Assembly (NCBI GenBank): GCA_029210465.1
Contig: JARGDL010000019.1
Location: 1-54,118 of the forward strand
Source of the DNA: Stygiobacter electus
GTDB taxonomy: Bacteria; Bacteroidota; Ignavibacteria; Ignavibacteriales; Melioribacteraceae
Direction of reading: 5' to 3'
Length of the DNA: 54,118 bases
The notes beneath the pieces were generated by a model. The model was not told the origin of the DNA. It saw only the letters and a program-made list of their open reading frames with translations, and did no database searches. Made by a program: the position numbers and the translations under genes. Positions 34,599 through 44,468 of the stretch are shown piece after piece. Each line of letters starts with the position of its first letter. Position 1 is the stretch's first letter.

Positions 34599-36674
34599 TT
34601 ATCCAACTTTTGCTATGATAAAATCTGCAATTATTCTTCCACTTTCTTTTAATTGATAATCTGTTTTTGAATTATTTTGGTTTGGGTTTTCAACTTCTTT
34701 TTTCTCTTCAATTTTAATTCCTAATAGCTTTGCTTTTTCTTCATCTCTTTTTTTCTTTTTTGCTTCAGCTTCTTCTTTTTGCTTTTTTCTTGTTTCTAAG
34801 TTTAATGAAAATTCTTTTTGCTTTCTTGCTTGTTTATTTTCATTTATTTCATCAACTATTAACTGATATTCAATATCATTTTTAGTTCTATCTTCATGTT
34901 TTTTTTGAAGTATTGGTATTACTTTATTTAAGTCTAAGTATTTTGAAAATTGTGTTGTATTTATTTGATCCCATGGTAAAGCACTTGGGCGAGATGATTC
35001 ACCAAATTCATCTTCATCATATTGTGAAGGAAAAATTACATCTGGGAAAACTCCTTTTCTTTGAGTACTGCTTCCATTTATTCTGTAAAATTTTGCTTGC
35101 GTTAATTTAAGTTGTCCTGCTTTTCTTTCATTGTTTCTTATCATCATACTTAAATCATAAAGATTCTGAACTGTACCTTTTCCATAAGTTTTTTCACCGA
35201 TAATAATTCCACGCCCATAATCTTGAATTGCAGCAGAAAAAATTTCAGAAGCAGATGCACTGAATCTATCTGTAATTACACCAAGTGGTCCTTCATAAAA
35301 AATTGTTGGATCTGGATCTCTATCAACTTCAATTATATTTTGTGCATTTCGAACTTGAACAACTGGTCCTTCTTTTATAAACAATCCTGTTAGTTGAATA
35401 GCTTCCTGAAGTGAACCGCCACCATTTCCTCTTAAATCAATTAATAATCCATCAATTTTTTCTTCTTTTAGTTTTGATATTAAATTTTTTACATCGCGAG
35501 TTGTGCTTCTGTAATCAGGCTTATTTAATCGCTGTCCTTCAAAGTCAGTATAAAAAGATGGAAGTTTTATTACTCCAAGTTTGAAATTCTTTCCTTCATG
35601 ATCAAAATTAATGATTTCACTTTTTGCCGCTTGCTCATCTAATTTTATTTGATCTCGAACTAATTTAATTTCTCTTGGTATTGCATTATCGCCTTCTTCT
35701 TTTTTGAGAATTTGAAGTCTAACAATTGTCCCCTTTTTTCCTCTAATTAACTGAATAGTATCATCCAATCGCCAACCAATAACATCAACCATTTCACCAT
35801 CCTCACCTTGAGCAACACCAATTATTTTATCTTCTTCATGAAGTAAATTGCTTTTTGCCGCTGGACCTCCAGGAACTATTGAAGCAACAACTGTATAATC
35901 CCCTTCTTGACGTAGTTGAGCACCAATACCTTCTAAAGATAATTTCATTGCAATGTTGAAGTTATCTGAATTTACGGGGGAAAAGTAATCCGTGTGAGGA
36001 TCGATAGTTTGTAAAAATGAATTTATATAAATCGAAAAAACATCTTCAGCTTCGTATTGTAAAATTACTTTGTGAAAATTCTGATAACGTTTAACTAAAT
36101 CTGATGCAGCTTTTTGAAAATCTTTTCCAGTTAAAATTATTTGGAGAGCTTCATTTTTTAATCTAAGTCTCCAAATTTCGTTTAATTCATTTTCATCTTT
36201 TGCCCAGTCTTCTTTTTCACGGTCAGGTTTATAAGTTTCATTTGTTGTAAAATCAAATTCATTTTTAAGCGATGCTTTGATATACTCAATTCTTTCATTT
36301 ACTCTTTTTTTGAACAGATTAAAAATTGAAAATGGAATTTCAAGATTTCCTTCTTTTATAAAATCATCAAATTTATTTCTGAAGGGTTCGAATTTTTCTA
36401 TATCAGATTTTAAAAAGTAACTTTTATTGAAATCAAGTGCTTTTAAATATTCATCAAACACAACTGATGATAATGAATCACTTAATGGCTGCTTTTTGTA
36501 GTGATAAAAATTTAAGAGCTGAACAATAACTTGTTCCTCACGTTTATAAAATTCATCAGGAATGATGATTTTAGTTGAATCTATTTTATGGTCTTTCTTT
36601 AGAACTAATTCAGGATTTTGTGCTTGTAATCCAAATGATGTTATAAGAATAAAAAACAATAAGAGTTTTTTCAT
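34599..36674 (-). CDS. prc: Tail-specific carboxy-terminal processing protease
   Basis: 691 residues, in the size range of Prc/Tsp. Signal peptide KLLLFFILITSFGLQAQ; N-terminal helical domain to about 230; PDZ domain (LEGIGAQLRQEGDYTVVASIVPGGPA); S41 protease with RGNGGGSLQEAIQLTGLF, ITDRFSASASEIFSAAIQDY (nucleophile serine region) and GEKTYGKGTVQ (lysine base), then the Prc-specific C-terminal domain (YEDDEFGESSRPSALPWDQI-like stretch) with a charged Lys/Glu coiled coil. It degrades envelope proteins from non-polar C-termini in the periplasm. Confidence 0.93.
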   Translation of the reverse strand: MKKLLLFFILITSFGLQAQNPELVLKKDHKIDSTKIIIPDEFYKREEQVIVQLLNFYHYKKQPLSDSLSSVVFDEYLKALDFNKSYFLKSDIEKFEPFRNKFDDFIKEGNLEIPFSIFNLFKKRVNERIEYIKASLKNEFDFTTNETYKPDREKEDWAKDENELNEIWRLRLKNEALQIILTGKDFQKAASDLVKRYQNFHKVILQYEAEDVFSIYINSFLQTIDPHTDYFSPVNSDNFNIAMKLSLEGIGAQLRQEGDYTVVASIVPGGPAAKSNLLHEEDKIIGVAQGEDGEMVDVIGWRLDDTIQLIRGKKGTIVRLQILKKEEGDNAIPREIKLVRDQIKLDEQAAKSEIINFDHEGKNFKLGVIKLPSFYTDFEGQRLNKPDYRSTTRDVKNLISKLKEEKIDGLLIDLRGNGGGSLQEAIQLTGLFIKEGPVVQVRNAQNIIEVDRDPDPTIFYEGPLGVITDRFSASASEIFSAAIQDYGRGIIIGEKTYGKGTVQNLYDLSMMIRNNERKAGQLKLTQAKFYRINGSSTQRKGVFPDVIFPSQYDEDEFGESSRPSALPWDQINTTQFSKYLDLNKVIPILQKKHEDRTKNDIEYQLIVDEINENKQARKQKEFSLNLETRKKQKEEAEAKKKKRDEEKAKLLGIKIEEKKEVENPNQNNSKTDYQLKESGRIIADFIIAKVG

Positions 36675-36733
36675 TTTATTTCCTTGAACGATTAATTTAA
36701 TTTATGTTACAAATTTAATAGAATTTTAGTTTC

Positions 36734-38443
36734 TTAATTTTCAATATATAAAAACCTTTTGATTTTTTGTGTTGGAGTTTTTTCAAAAGGAATAGTTTGT
36801 TCAATAATTTTATTAATTCTTGAAAAAGTATTTACACGTTCATTTATTTGAGTTAAAAGATTCGAGAAAATTTTATTTTTAATTTCACGTACTTCAGGTT
36901 CACTTTGTTTTTTAATGTTATAGTGTAAATCAATTTCATCATAATTTGGATAAATTTTTGCAATAAGAATTTCACCCTTTTCCATAACTAAAGATTCGGC
37001 AACAAAAGGTAAAGAATTAATAATTGATTCAATTTCTTCGGGATAAATATTTTTTCCATTTGGACCAATGATTACATTTTTCGAACGACCTTTGATATAT
37101 AAATATCCATCTTTATCAAATACACCAAGATCGCCGCTTTTGAACCAACCATTTTCAGTAAAAACTTCTTTTGTTTTTTCAGGATCTTTGTAATAACCTT
37201 TCATAACATTTGGACCTTTAATTAAAACTTCTCCTTCACCATTTTTAGGATCAGGATTATCAATTTTAACTTGCGACCAAAGAATTGGTTTTCCACAAGA
37301 GCGAAATCTTACATTCTCAGGATTTGTTCCAGCTACCAATGGAGAAGTTTCTGTCAAACCATATCCAATTGCATAAGGAAATTTTCCTTCTTTTAGAAAT
37401 AGCTCGACATCTTCAGCCAAAGAAGCTCCGCCAATACAAAACATTCTTAATTGACCACCAAAAGTTTGCATCAATTTTTTACCAGCAATTTGGTTTAATT
37501 TTTTTCTAACTGCTGGTATTTTGTAAAGATTTCTTACAATAAATTTTTTATTGATTTCAGGGAAAATTTTATTTCTACAAATTTTTTCAATAACTAATGG
37601 AACAGCAAGCATCACAGTTGGTTTTACTTTTTGAAATGCTGGTAAAAGAACGGCTGGTGTTGGAGGTTTATCAATATAATAAATTGATGCCCCAACCATA
37701 ATTGGAATTACTAATCCTAATGTTGATTCAAAGGTATGAAACAAAGGCAGAATTGATAGGAAACGATCTCTTTCATCAGCATAAACTATTTTAAGTGTTG
37801 CAACAGCATTGCTAACAACATTTTTATGAGTTAGCATTACACCTTTAGAATGCCCTGTTGTACCGCTTGTATATAAAATCAAAGCAAGGTCATCTTCTTC
37901 AACTTCTTCTGAAATTAAACCAACAAATTTAAATGCAGCTTCTTTAATTTTTGCAAATTCTTGTTTAGCACCAGTTATTACTTCTTTAATTAAATCATTT
38001 TTTGTTTGAAGAGGTATAACAGAAAAATCATCGAGTAGTATTTTTGTATTCAAGTCTGACGAATCAAATTCTTCAATCTTATTAAAATATTTTGCAGAGA
38101 CAAAAATCGCTTTACTTTCTGAATGTCTTAAAATATGATGTACTTCCGTTGTATGAAACTCTGTCATAATTGGAACGGCGACAGCACCCATTGAAGTGAT
38201 TGCAAAATATGCAATTCCCCAATTTGGTTGATTCTCGCTTAATATAGCAACTTTATCACCTGAAGTTATGCCGACACTTTTTAAAAATTTAATCGTTTCA
38301 TCTATTTTTAATTTAAAGTCTGAATATGTTATTGGGGATTTATTAACAAATGAAACTGAAGGATTGTTGCTATATTTTTTAGCTGATACATCTAAAACAT
38401 GTTTTAGTGTAAATTTTTTTAATTCGGACATTTGATTTTCCAT
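36734..38443 (-). CDS. AMP-dependent synthetase/ligase, long-chain fatty-acid-CoA ligase type
   Basis: 569 residues. The AMP-binding P-loop YTSGTTGHSKG is at about 191-201, followed by LPLFHTFESTLG, YGLTETSPLVAG, and the C-terminal WFKSGDLGVFDKDGYLYIKGR with SKNVIIGPNGKNIYPEEIE. It activates a fatty acid as acyl-AMP and then acyl-CoA. No transmembrane helices. It lies between the CDF transporter (17 bases) and prc (59 bases), probably one transcription unit. Confidence 0.9.
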   Translation of the reverse strand: MENQMSELKKFTLKHVLDVSAKKYSNNPSVSFVNKSPITYSDFKLKIDETIKFLKSVGITSGDKVAILSENQPNWGIAYFAITSMGAVAVPIMTEFHTTEVHHILRHSESKAIFVSAKYFNKIEEFDSSDLNTKILLDDFSVIPLQTKNDLIKEVITGAKQEFAKIKEAAFKFVGLISEEVEEDDLALILYTSGTTGHSKGVMLTHKNVVSNAVATLKIVYADERDRFLSILPLFHTFESTLGLVIPIMVGASIYYIDKPPTPAVLLPAFQKVKPTVMLAVPLVIEKICRNKIFPEINKKFIVRNLYKIPAVRKKLNQIAGKKLMQTFGGQLRMFCIGGASLAEDVELFLKEGKFPYAIGYGLTETSPLVAGTNPENVRFRSCGKPILWSQVKIDNPDPKNGEGEVLIKGPNVMKGYYKDPEKTKEVFTENGWFKSGDLGVFDKDGYLYIKGRSKNVIIGPNGKNIYPEEIESIINSLPFVAESLVMEKGEILIAKIYPNYDEIDLHYNIKKQSEPEVREIKNKIFSNLLTQINERVNTFSRINKIIEQTIPFEKTPTQKIKRFLYIEN

Positions 38444-38460
38444 TTATAAAAAAACAATGA

Positions 38461-39312
38461 TCAAATTGGATCAATATGAACAAAAACTTTTTGTACTTCT
38501 TCTATTTCTTCAAGTGCATATTTTACTTCGTTGCCTATATCATGAGATAATTTTGTTGATATATCTTTATCAACTTCAATGTGAATTTCTACATGAAATT
38601 TATTCCCCACATAATGTGAACGCAAATCATTAATCCCTTTTACACCATTTATCTTCAAAGTAATGTCTTTAATTTTGGAATCAAATTGATGATCGGCAGA
38701 TCTTCCCATTAAGTAATCCATATTTTCTTTTGCAACTTCATAACCGGATTTAAAAATAAACATAGCAACCATAATTCCTGCAATGCTATCAATGTAATTT
38801 AAATTCATTGAAGCACCAATTACACCAAGTAAAGCAATTGAAGAAGCAAGCACATCATTTATACTATCAATTGATGCGGCTCGTATAGCAGGGCTTTTGA
38901 ACATTTTTGCAATTTTAACCTGATATCTATTTAATAATATTTTGGAGACAATAGTAAAAATTAATACCACATAAACAGAAGTTGAAATTTTAATATCCTT
39001 TGGTTCAATTAATCTTTTTACAGATTCTTCAACAATGTTAATTCCAACTACAAATGCAAAAACAGCAAGAATAAATGCTGCTAAAGGCTGTGCGGCATTG
39101 TGTCCAAATTGATGTTTTGTATCTGGTTTATCTCGTGATATTTTTACAGCAATTTTAATTCCAATTGAAACTAAAACATCTGTAAAAGAATTCAATGCTT
39201 CGGAAATTACAGCAATTGAATTTGAAATGATTCCAACAATTCCTTTTATAATTAAAAGAAAAATGTTTATACCTAGTGCAACGTTAGTTGCTCGAGTTAA
39301 TCTATGTGGCAT
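38461..39312 (-). CDS. Cation diffusion facilitator family transporter
   Basis: 283 residues. Four to six membrane helices (LGINIFLLIIKGIVGIISNS, SIAVISEALNSFTDVLVSIG, AAFILAVFAFVVGINIVEES, VYVVLIFTIVSKILL), with metal-site-like ALNSFTD (in place of the usual HxxxD) and ASIDSINDVLASS, and the cytosolic C-terminal domain ending VQKVFVHIDPI. It exports divalent metal ions in exchange for protons; the metal is not evident. The first site has N-x3-D instead of H/D-x3-D, as in Fe/Mn-type members. Confidence 0.88.
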   Translation of the reverse strand: MPHRLTRATNVALGINIFLLIIKGIVGIISNSIAVISEALNSFTDVLVSIGIKIAVKISRDKPDTKHQFGHNAAQPLAAFILAVFAFVVGINIVEESVKRLIEPKDIKISTSVYVVLIFTIVSKILLNRYQVKIAKMFKSPAIRAASIDSINDVLASSIALLGVIGASMNLNYIDSIAGIMVAMFIFKSGYEVAKENMDYLMGRSADHQFDSKIKDITLKINGVKGINDLRSHYVGNKFHVEIHIEVDKDISTKLSHDIGNEVKYALEEIEEVQKVFVHIDPI

Positions 39313-39385
39313 ATTTATTTTTTAGAACGTTGATTTAGTTAATATTTAAAAATGAACTTAAAAAAATTTTGTAATCACGTTCTTA

Positions 39386-40636
39386 TCAAGATTTTTCTTC
39401 CCAAATTTGTGCAAGTGTTACTATCATTTGAACTGCAGCTTGCATATCTTGAACAGCAACATATTCCAAAAACCCATGAAAATTATGTCCACCAGCAAAA
39501 AGATTTGGTGTTGGTATTCCCATGTAACTTAACCTTGCACCATCTGTTCCGCCACGAATTGCAGATTTGATCGGATTAATACCTAATCTATTTAGAGCTT
39601 CAATTGCAAATTGTTCAACATGTGGATGATTATCTAAAACATATTTCATATTTCTATATTGTTCTATTACTTCAAAATCATAAGTTGAACCGGGATATTT
39701 TGAAACAGCTTTTTCACATAATTCTTTAAGATAGTTTTCATACTCTTTTAATTTGTTTGCGTCAAAATCTCTAATAATGAATTTTATAACTGTTTGAGTT
39801 TCATTTCCATTAACAGATGTTGGATGTACATAACCTTCACGTTTTTCTGTTGTTTCTGGCGAGAGAGTGTCTTTAGGTAAAAGATCAATAAAATAAGAAG
39901 CAATTTTAATTGCATTTATCATTTTATTTTTTGCATAACCAGGATGAACATTTTTTCCGTTAAATTTAATTACAACTGCATCTGCACTAAATGTTTCTAT
40001 TTCAACTTCTCCACGTGTTGAGCCATCAATTGTATAAGCATATTTAGCCCCAAATTTTTGAACATTAAATTTTTCTGTGCCCCGCCCAACTTCTTCATCA
40101 GGAGTAAAACAAATGCGAATTTTTCCATGTTGAATTTCTGGGTGAGTAATTAAGTAATGCATAGCATCCATTATTTCGGCGACACCAGCTTTATCATCTG
40201 CACCAAGTAATGTTGTCCCATCAGTAGTAATTATATCCATTCCAATCATATCTTTTAATTCTGGGTTTTCATCAACTTTTATAATTTTTGTTTTGTCGTT
40301 TGGTAATACAATATCACCACCTTGATAATTTTTATGAATTACTGGTTTTACATTTGTGCCTGTAACTGCTGGCGAAGTATCAACATGAGCAATAAATCCA
40401 ATAGTTGGAACATTTTTATCTGTGTTTGATGGAAGTGTTGCCATTACATAACCATATTCATCCATTTCAACTTCAGTCATTCCAATTTGTTTTAATTCTT
40501 CAACTAAAAGTTTAGATAACTCTAATTGTTTAGGATCACTTGGAAAAGTTGTTGAATCCTCATTCGATTGAGTATCAATTTTTACGTATTTTAGAAAGCG
40601 TTCTAAACAAGTATAATTATAATTTTGATCGAACAT
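39386..40636 (-). CDS. pepT: Peptidase T (tripeptide aminopeptidase)
   Basis: 416 residues, close to E. coli PepT. Metal ligands H84 and D86 are in FIAHVDTSPA, then LLGADDKAGVAEIMDA, CFTPDEEVGRGTEKF (catalytic and ligand Glu) and IRGGTDGARLSYMGIPTPNL, with the final histidine in GGHNFHGFLEYV. Cytoplasmic dizinc M20 peptidase that releases the first residue of tripeptides. It probably leads the minus-strand unit pepT-CDF-acyl-CoA ligase-prc. Confidence 0.96.
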   Translation of the reverse strand: MFDQNYNYTCLERFLKYVKIDTQSNEDSTTFPSDPKQLELSKLLVEELKQIGMTEVEMDEYGYVMATLPSNTDKNVPTIGFIAHVDTSPAVTGTNVKPVIHKNYQGGDIVLPNDKTKIIKVDENPELKDMIGMDIITTDGTTLLGADDKAGVAEIMDAMHYLITHPEIQHGKIRICFTPDEEVGRGTEKFNVQKFGAKYAYTIDGSTRGEVEIETFSADAVVIKFNGKNVHPGYAKNKMINAIKIASYFIDLLPKDTLSPETTEKREGYVHPTSVNGNETQTVIKFIIRDFDANKLKEYENYLKELCEKAVSKYPGSTYDFEVIEQYRNMKYVLDNHPHVEQFAIEALNRLGINPIKSAIRGGTDGARLSYMGIPTPNLFAGGHNFHGFLEYVAVQDMQAAVQMIVTLAQIWEEKS

Positions 40637-40737
40637 AGTTTTTCCTTTATTTATTTTTTTATATTCTTAAATTAAGAGAGTTAATTTGATTCAGCAAGAT
40701 TAGAAGAAATATTTTTTTCACTAAATATGAGCTTAAA

Positions 40738-42042
40738 ATGAATGTAGTTGAATTAATTCGAAAAAAAAGAGATGGAAAATTTTTATCCGAAGAAGAAATT
40801 AAATTTTTAGTAAATGGTTTTACTAAAGGAGAAATACCAAATTATCAGTTCTCAGCATTTTTAATGGCTGCATATTTAAAAGGTTTGAATAAAAAAGAAA
40901 CAGCATATTTAACAAATGCAATGTTATATAGTGGAATTGTCATCGATCTAAATTTCATCAAAGGTAAAAAAGTTGATAAACATTCAACCGGTGGTGTTGG
41001 CGATAAAACTTCATTAATTATTGCCCCAATTGTTGCGGCGGCTGGTATTAACGTTCCAATGATTAGTGGGCGTGGACTTGGTCACACTGGTGGAACTCTT
41101 GATAAACTTGAATCTATTCCTGGTTTTAATGTTAATGTATCTCTTTCAAATTATAAAAAAATAATTCAAAAATGTGGTGCGGTTTTAGCAGGACAAACAA
41201 AAGAAGTTGCACCAGCAGATAAATTAATTTATGCTTTGCGTGATGTTACTGCAACTGTCGAATCAATTCCATTAATTACTGCAAGTATTATGAGTAAAAA
41301 ATTAGCTGAAGGAATTGATGGACTTGTTCTTGATGTAAAAACAGGAAGCGGTGCATTTATGAAAAATTACAATGATTCAATTGCTCTTGCTGAATCTCTC
41401 GTCAATACTGCAAAATCATTTAAGAAAAAAGTTTTTGCCTTTATAACAGACATGAACCAACCTCTTGGAAATTACATTGGCAACTGGTTAGAAGTTTATG
41501 AATCCATAAAAATTTTACAAGGTGAAAAAGTTGACGATTTACTTGAACTATCATTAAATCTCTCTGGTGCAATGATTATGCTTGGTGGAAAAGCTAAAAC
41601 AATTAATGAAGGAATTGAGATTTCTAAAGAAATGATTTCAAGTGGAAAGGCATTTGATAAATTTTTAGAAATTGTAGAATTACAAAATGGAAATATCAAC
41701 TACATTAAAAATACCGATAGTTATCCAAGATCAAAATTCAACGAAAAAATTTATGCTACAAAAAATGGTTATTTGGAATCAATCAATAATTTTGAAATTG
41801 GAATGGCTTCTTTAGAACTTGGAGCCGGAAGAATGAAAATCGATGATAAGATTGATCCCAAGGCTGGAATAATTTTTTATCCCAAGATTGGAACAAAAAT
41901 TAAAAAAGGAGAATTGATTGCCGAAATATTTACTGATAAAGAAGAAAATATAGAAGACGCTAAAACAAGACTTTTATCCTCACTTAAATTATCAAATAAC
42001 AATTCCCCAAAAATTAAACTTATTAAAAAGGTTTTAAGCTAA
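40738..42042 (+). CDS. Pyrimidine-nucleoside (thymidine) phosphorylase
   Basis: 434 residues, the length of Bacillus Pdp. K81HSTGGVGDKTS and the signature SGRGLGHTGGTLDKLE (about 110-125) bind phosphate and nucleoside; the C-terminal GMASLELGAGRMKIDDKIDP, AGIIFYPKIGTKIKKGELI is typical of Pdp. It splits uridine, thymidine or deoxyuridine with phosphate in salvage. DeoA and Pdp cannot be separated by eye. It is divergent from pepT with about 100 bases between starts. Confidence 0.93.
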   Translation: MNVVELIRKKRDGKFLSEEEIKFLVNGFTKGEIPNYQFSAFLMAAYLKGLNKKETAYLTNAMLYSGIVIDLNFIKGKKVDKHSTGGVGDKTSLIIAPIVAAAGINVPMISGRGLGHTGGTLDKLESIPGFNVNVSLSNYKKIIQKCGAVLAGQTKEVAPADKLIYALRDVTATVESIPLITASIMSKKLAEGIDGLVLDVKTGSGAFMKNYNDSIALAESLVNTAKSFKKKVFAFITDMNQPLGNYIGNWLEVYESIKILQGEKVDDLLELSLNLSGAMIMLGGKAKTINEGIEISKEMISSGKAFDKFLEIVELQNGNINYIKNTDSYPRSKFNEKIYATKNGYLESINNFEIGMASLELGAGRMKIDDKIDPKAGIIFYPKIGTKIKKGELIAEIFTDKEENIEDAKTRLLSSLKLSNNNSPKIKLIKKVLS

Positions 42043-42100
42043 TAACAAAAAGCTATGGAATAAAATGATAATGCCAGAGAAATAAAATTATATTAAAAGA

Positions 42101-42310
42101 TTAACTTGAAATAGAATGGAATAATGGCAAGATTTTATTCATTGGGTAAACAGGATGGTTTTTGTAATCGTATAATTCAGCATTAACATTTTCTATATAA
42201 TCATCACGATTTGCTTTTATAAATAATGGAACAATTGTATTCCCAATAAAAAGTATAAATATGATTATGAAAATAAATAATTGTAATTTTATCACAATAC
42301 TATAAAACAA
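42101..42310 (-). CDS. Possible small single-helix membrane protein
   Basis: 69 residues from TTG, or about 62 from an internal GTG. One strong hydrophobic helix (LFIFIIIFILFIGNTIVPLF) is followed by a polar segment ANRDDYIENVNAELYDYKNH. No clear ribosome-binding site and no ATG. It occupies a 300-base gap between the phosphorylase and the sensor kinase; apart from it I see only AT-rich sequence there. It might be chance. Confidence 0.3.
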   Translation of the reverse strand: MFYSIVIKLQLFIFIIIFILFIGNTIVPLFIKANRDDYIENVNAELYDYKNHPVYPMNKILPLFHSISS

Positions 42311-42344
42311 TTTTGTAAAAGATAATTAAAAAATATTTGTTGTT

Positions 42345-44456
42345 ATGGACTTTACATTGATAAATTTCTGGAATTATATATTCATTACTGCAACGGCAGT
42401 GTCAGCATTTGGTCTTATTTTTATTATATATTCACGTTCAACACGTAATATTACTTCAAAACTATTTATTATCACTTTAACTCTTGTAATAGCTTATTTA
42501 ATTTCTCATACTGTTCATTTTGTAATGATGCCAGCAACTGATGTTACTTTGTTTGACCAATCATGTCACACGTTGCTTTTAATGATACTTTTATCAATAA
42601 CTTTTTTAACTTTCAATTTTCCTTATCCGCAAAAAATTGGAATAATCAGTGGATTATCAATTATTGTTCCCTCTACTGTAATAATGATTCTCTTATGGAG
42701 CGAGAATTTGATTTACGTTTCTTATGCACACGAAGAACATTTCACTGCACGTTTTACATCTCTTTATATTTTCTATGTTATATGGTATTTTTTACTCATA
42801 ATCATAAATATCAATTCACTTATAATAAAATACAAAAAATACAGCGATACAGAAATTAGAAAACAATTACTCCTTTATTTATTTGGATTGATAATAACAA
42901 ATACTACTACTTTTATCTTTGGTATTTTACTTCCATGGATTCTCGGTTTATACTATCTTGTTGAAATAAGTCCTCTTGCGTTTTTAATTGGTTTTATATT
43001 TTTCACATCAATTGCAATTGGCAGATACAACTTATTGCCAGCAGCAGCTCAAAGAGTTAATGCTCTGAGTTTAAACAAAAAAATATTCTTTGCAGCTATT
43101 GTTCTTATTCCAATCATAATTTTACTAATATTAATTCCCTTAAGCAGGGTATTTTTAAAAATCGATTCTTACAATAGTCTTATAAATTTTTTTGTAAATA
43201 GTATTTTTATAGGTTTGGCAGTAAGTTTAATATTATCATTTATTGTTTCGAGAATTATAACAAACCCAATTTCTTTGCTAAAAGAAAAAGTGTTGCAAAT
43301 AGAAAGTGGTAATTATGATGTAAAAGTTGATATAAATTCAGCTGATGAAATAGGAGAATTAGCTGATGCGATCAATAAGATGGCGTTTACACTCAGTAAG
43401 AATCGAGCAGAACTATCCAGACGAGAAGAAAGAATATCAATACTTTTAAATGCATTCGAAAAATCGCCTGCAGCAATTACCGTTGTTGATAATAATTTTA
43501 ATATAACCGAAGCTAATGTAAAATTTTTTGAATTAACAGAAACACAAAACAATAAAGACCGAAGTAAAAAAATCAACGAGCTGCAATTTCATACCATCCA
43601 AGAAGAATTTGATAAAATTATAAATGAAGTAAATAATAAAGGATTTTACTCAGGTGAAATAAAATTAAAAGATAAAACAGGAAATAAAAAAGATCTTTTA
43701 CTTTCGATAACAAAGATTTACTCTGCTGATAATATTGAAAAAGGATATCTTTTTGTTGAAATAGATATTACAGATAGAAAAAGAATGGAAGCAGAAATTT
43801 CGAAAGCCGAAAAACTTTCTGCACTTGGAAAAATGTCGGCTATTCTTGCACACGAAATTAAAACGCCACTCACATCTATAAAAATGAATATTGATATGCT
43901 GGGTAAATCATTACATTTAAATTCTTTAGATAAAGAATCATTTGACATAATAAAAAAAGAAACTGAAAGATTAACCAATCTGGTAAAAGATGTTTTGCAA
44001 TTTTCTCGTACAACCGATTTGTTCATTTCAAAAGTAAATCTTTATCAATTTATAAGTGAAGTATTTCAACAAGCCAAAATAAATACTTCAAATAAACAGA
44101 TAACGTTTATCAATAAAACAAATGATGTTACTTTAGAAGTAGACCCCGATAAATTTAAACAAGTTCTGCTTAATTTAATCCAGAATTCAATTGATGCTAT
44201 AATTAATAAGGGAATAATTGAGCTGAGTTCAAAAATAAATGAATCATCAATTTCAATTTATATTCGTGATAATGGTATTGGTATAGAGGATCCTGAAAAT
44301 ATTTTTGATTCTTTTTTCACCACAAAAATTTCAGGTACAGGACTTGGTTTATCGGTATCTCAAAAAATCATAGAGCAGCATAAAGGAACATTAAAATTAA
44401 TTTCTGGAGAAAAGGAAAACACAATCTTTGAAATTAAATTACCTCTTAATAATTAA
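42345..44456 (+). CDS. Membrane sensor histidine kinase (HAMP-PAS-HisKA-HATPase)
   Basis: 703 residues. About seven N-terminal membrane helices to residue 220 (like a 7TM/MASE-type sensor), two more flanking a short loop at 240-310, HAMP (SRIITNPISLLKEKVLQIES), PAS (SPAAITVVDNNFNITEANVKFFEL), HisKA with H503 in ILAHEIKTPLTSI, and HATPase with LIQNSIDAI, DNGIGIEDPENIF, GTGLGLSVS. Atrophied extracellular part suggests it senses something in or at the membrane. The cognate response regulator starts 12 bases after its stop. Confidence 0.9.
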   Translation: MDFTLINFWNYIFITATAVSAFGLIFIIYSRSTRNITSKLFIITLTLVIAYLISHTVHFVMMPATDVTLFDQSCHTLLLMILLSITFLTFNFPYPQKIGIISGLSIIVPSTVIMILLWSENLIYVSYAHEEHFTARFTSLYIFYVIWYFLLIIININSLIIKYKKYSDTEIRKQLLLYLFGLIITNTTTFIFGILLPWILGLYYLVEISPLAFLIGFIFFTSIAIGRYNLLPAAAQRVNALSLNKKIFFAAIVLIPIIILLILIPLSRVFLKIDSYNSLINFFVNSIFIGLAVSLILSFIVSRIITNPISLLKEKVLQIESGNYDVKVDINSADEIGELADAINKMAFTLSKNRAELSRREERISILLNAFEKSPAAITVVDNNFNITEANVKFFELTETQNNKDRSKKINELQFHTIQEEFDKIINEVNNKGFYSGEIKLKDKTGNKKDLLLSITKIYSADNIEKGYLFVEIDITDRKRMEAEISKAEKLSALGKMSAILAHEIKTPLTSIKMNIDMLGKSLHLNSLDKESFDIIKKETERLTNLVKDVLQFSRTTDLFISKVNLYQFISEVFQQAKINTSNKQITFINKTNDVTLEVDPDKFKQVLLNLIQNSIDAIINKGIIELSSKINESSISIYIRDNGIGIEDPENIFDSFFTTKISGTGLGLSVSQKIIEQHKGTLKLISGEKENTIFEIKLPLNN

Positions 44457-44468
44457 AAGGGATAAATA

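Noticed and set aside
43718..44026. Minus-strand frame inside the sensor kinase
   Set aside because: It lies opposite the H-box and HATPase coding region and is rich in S, I and F as expected for antisense of AT-rich genes.
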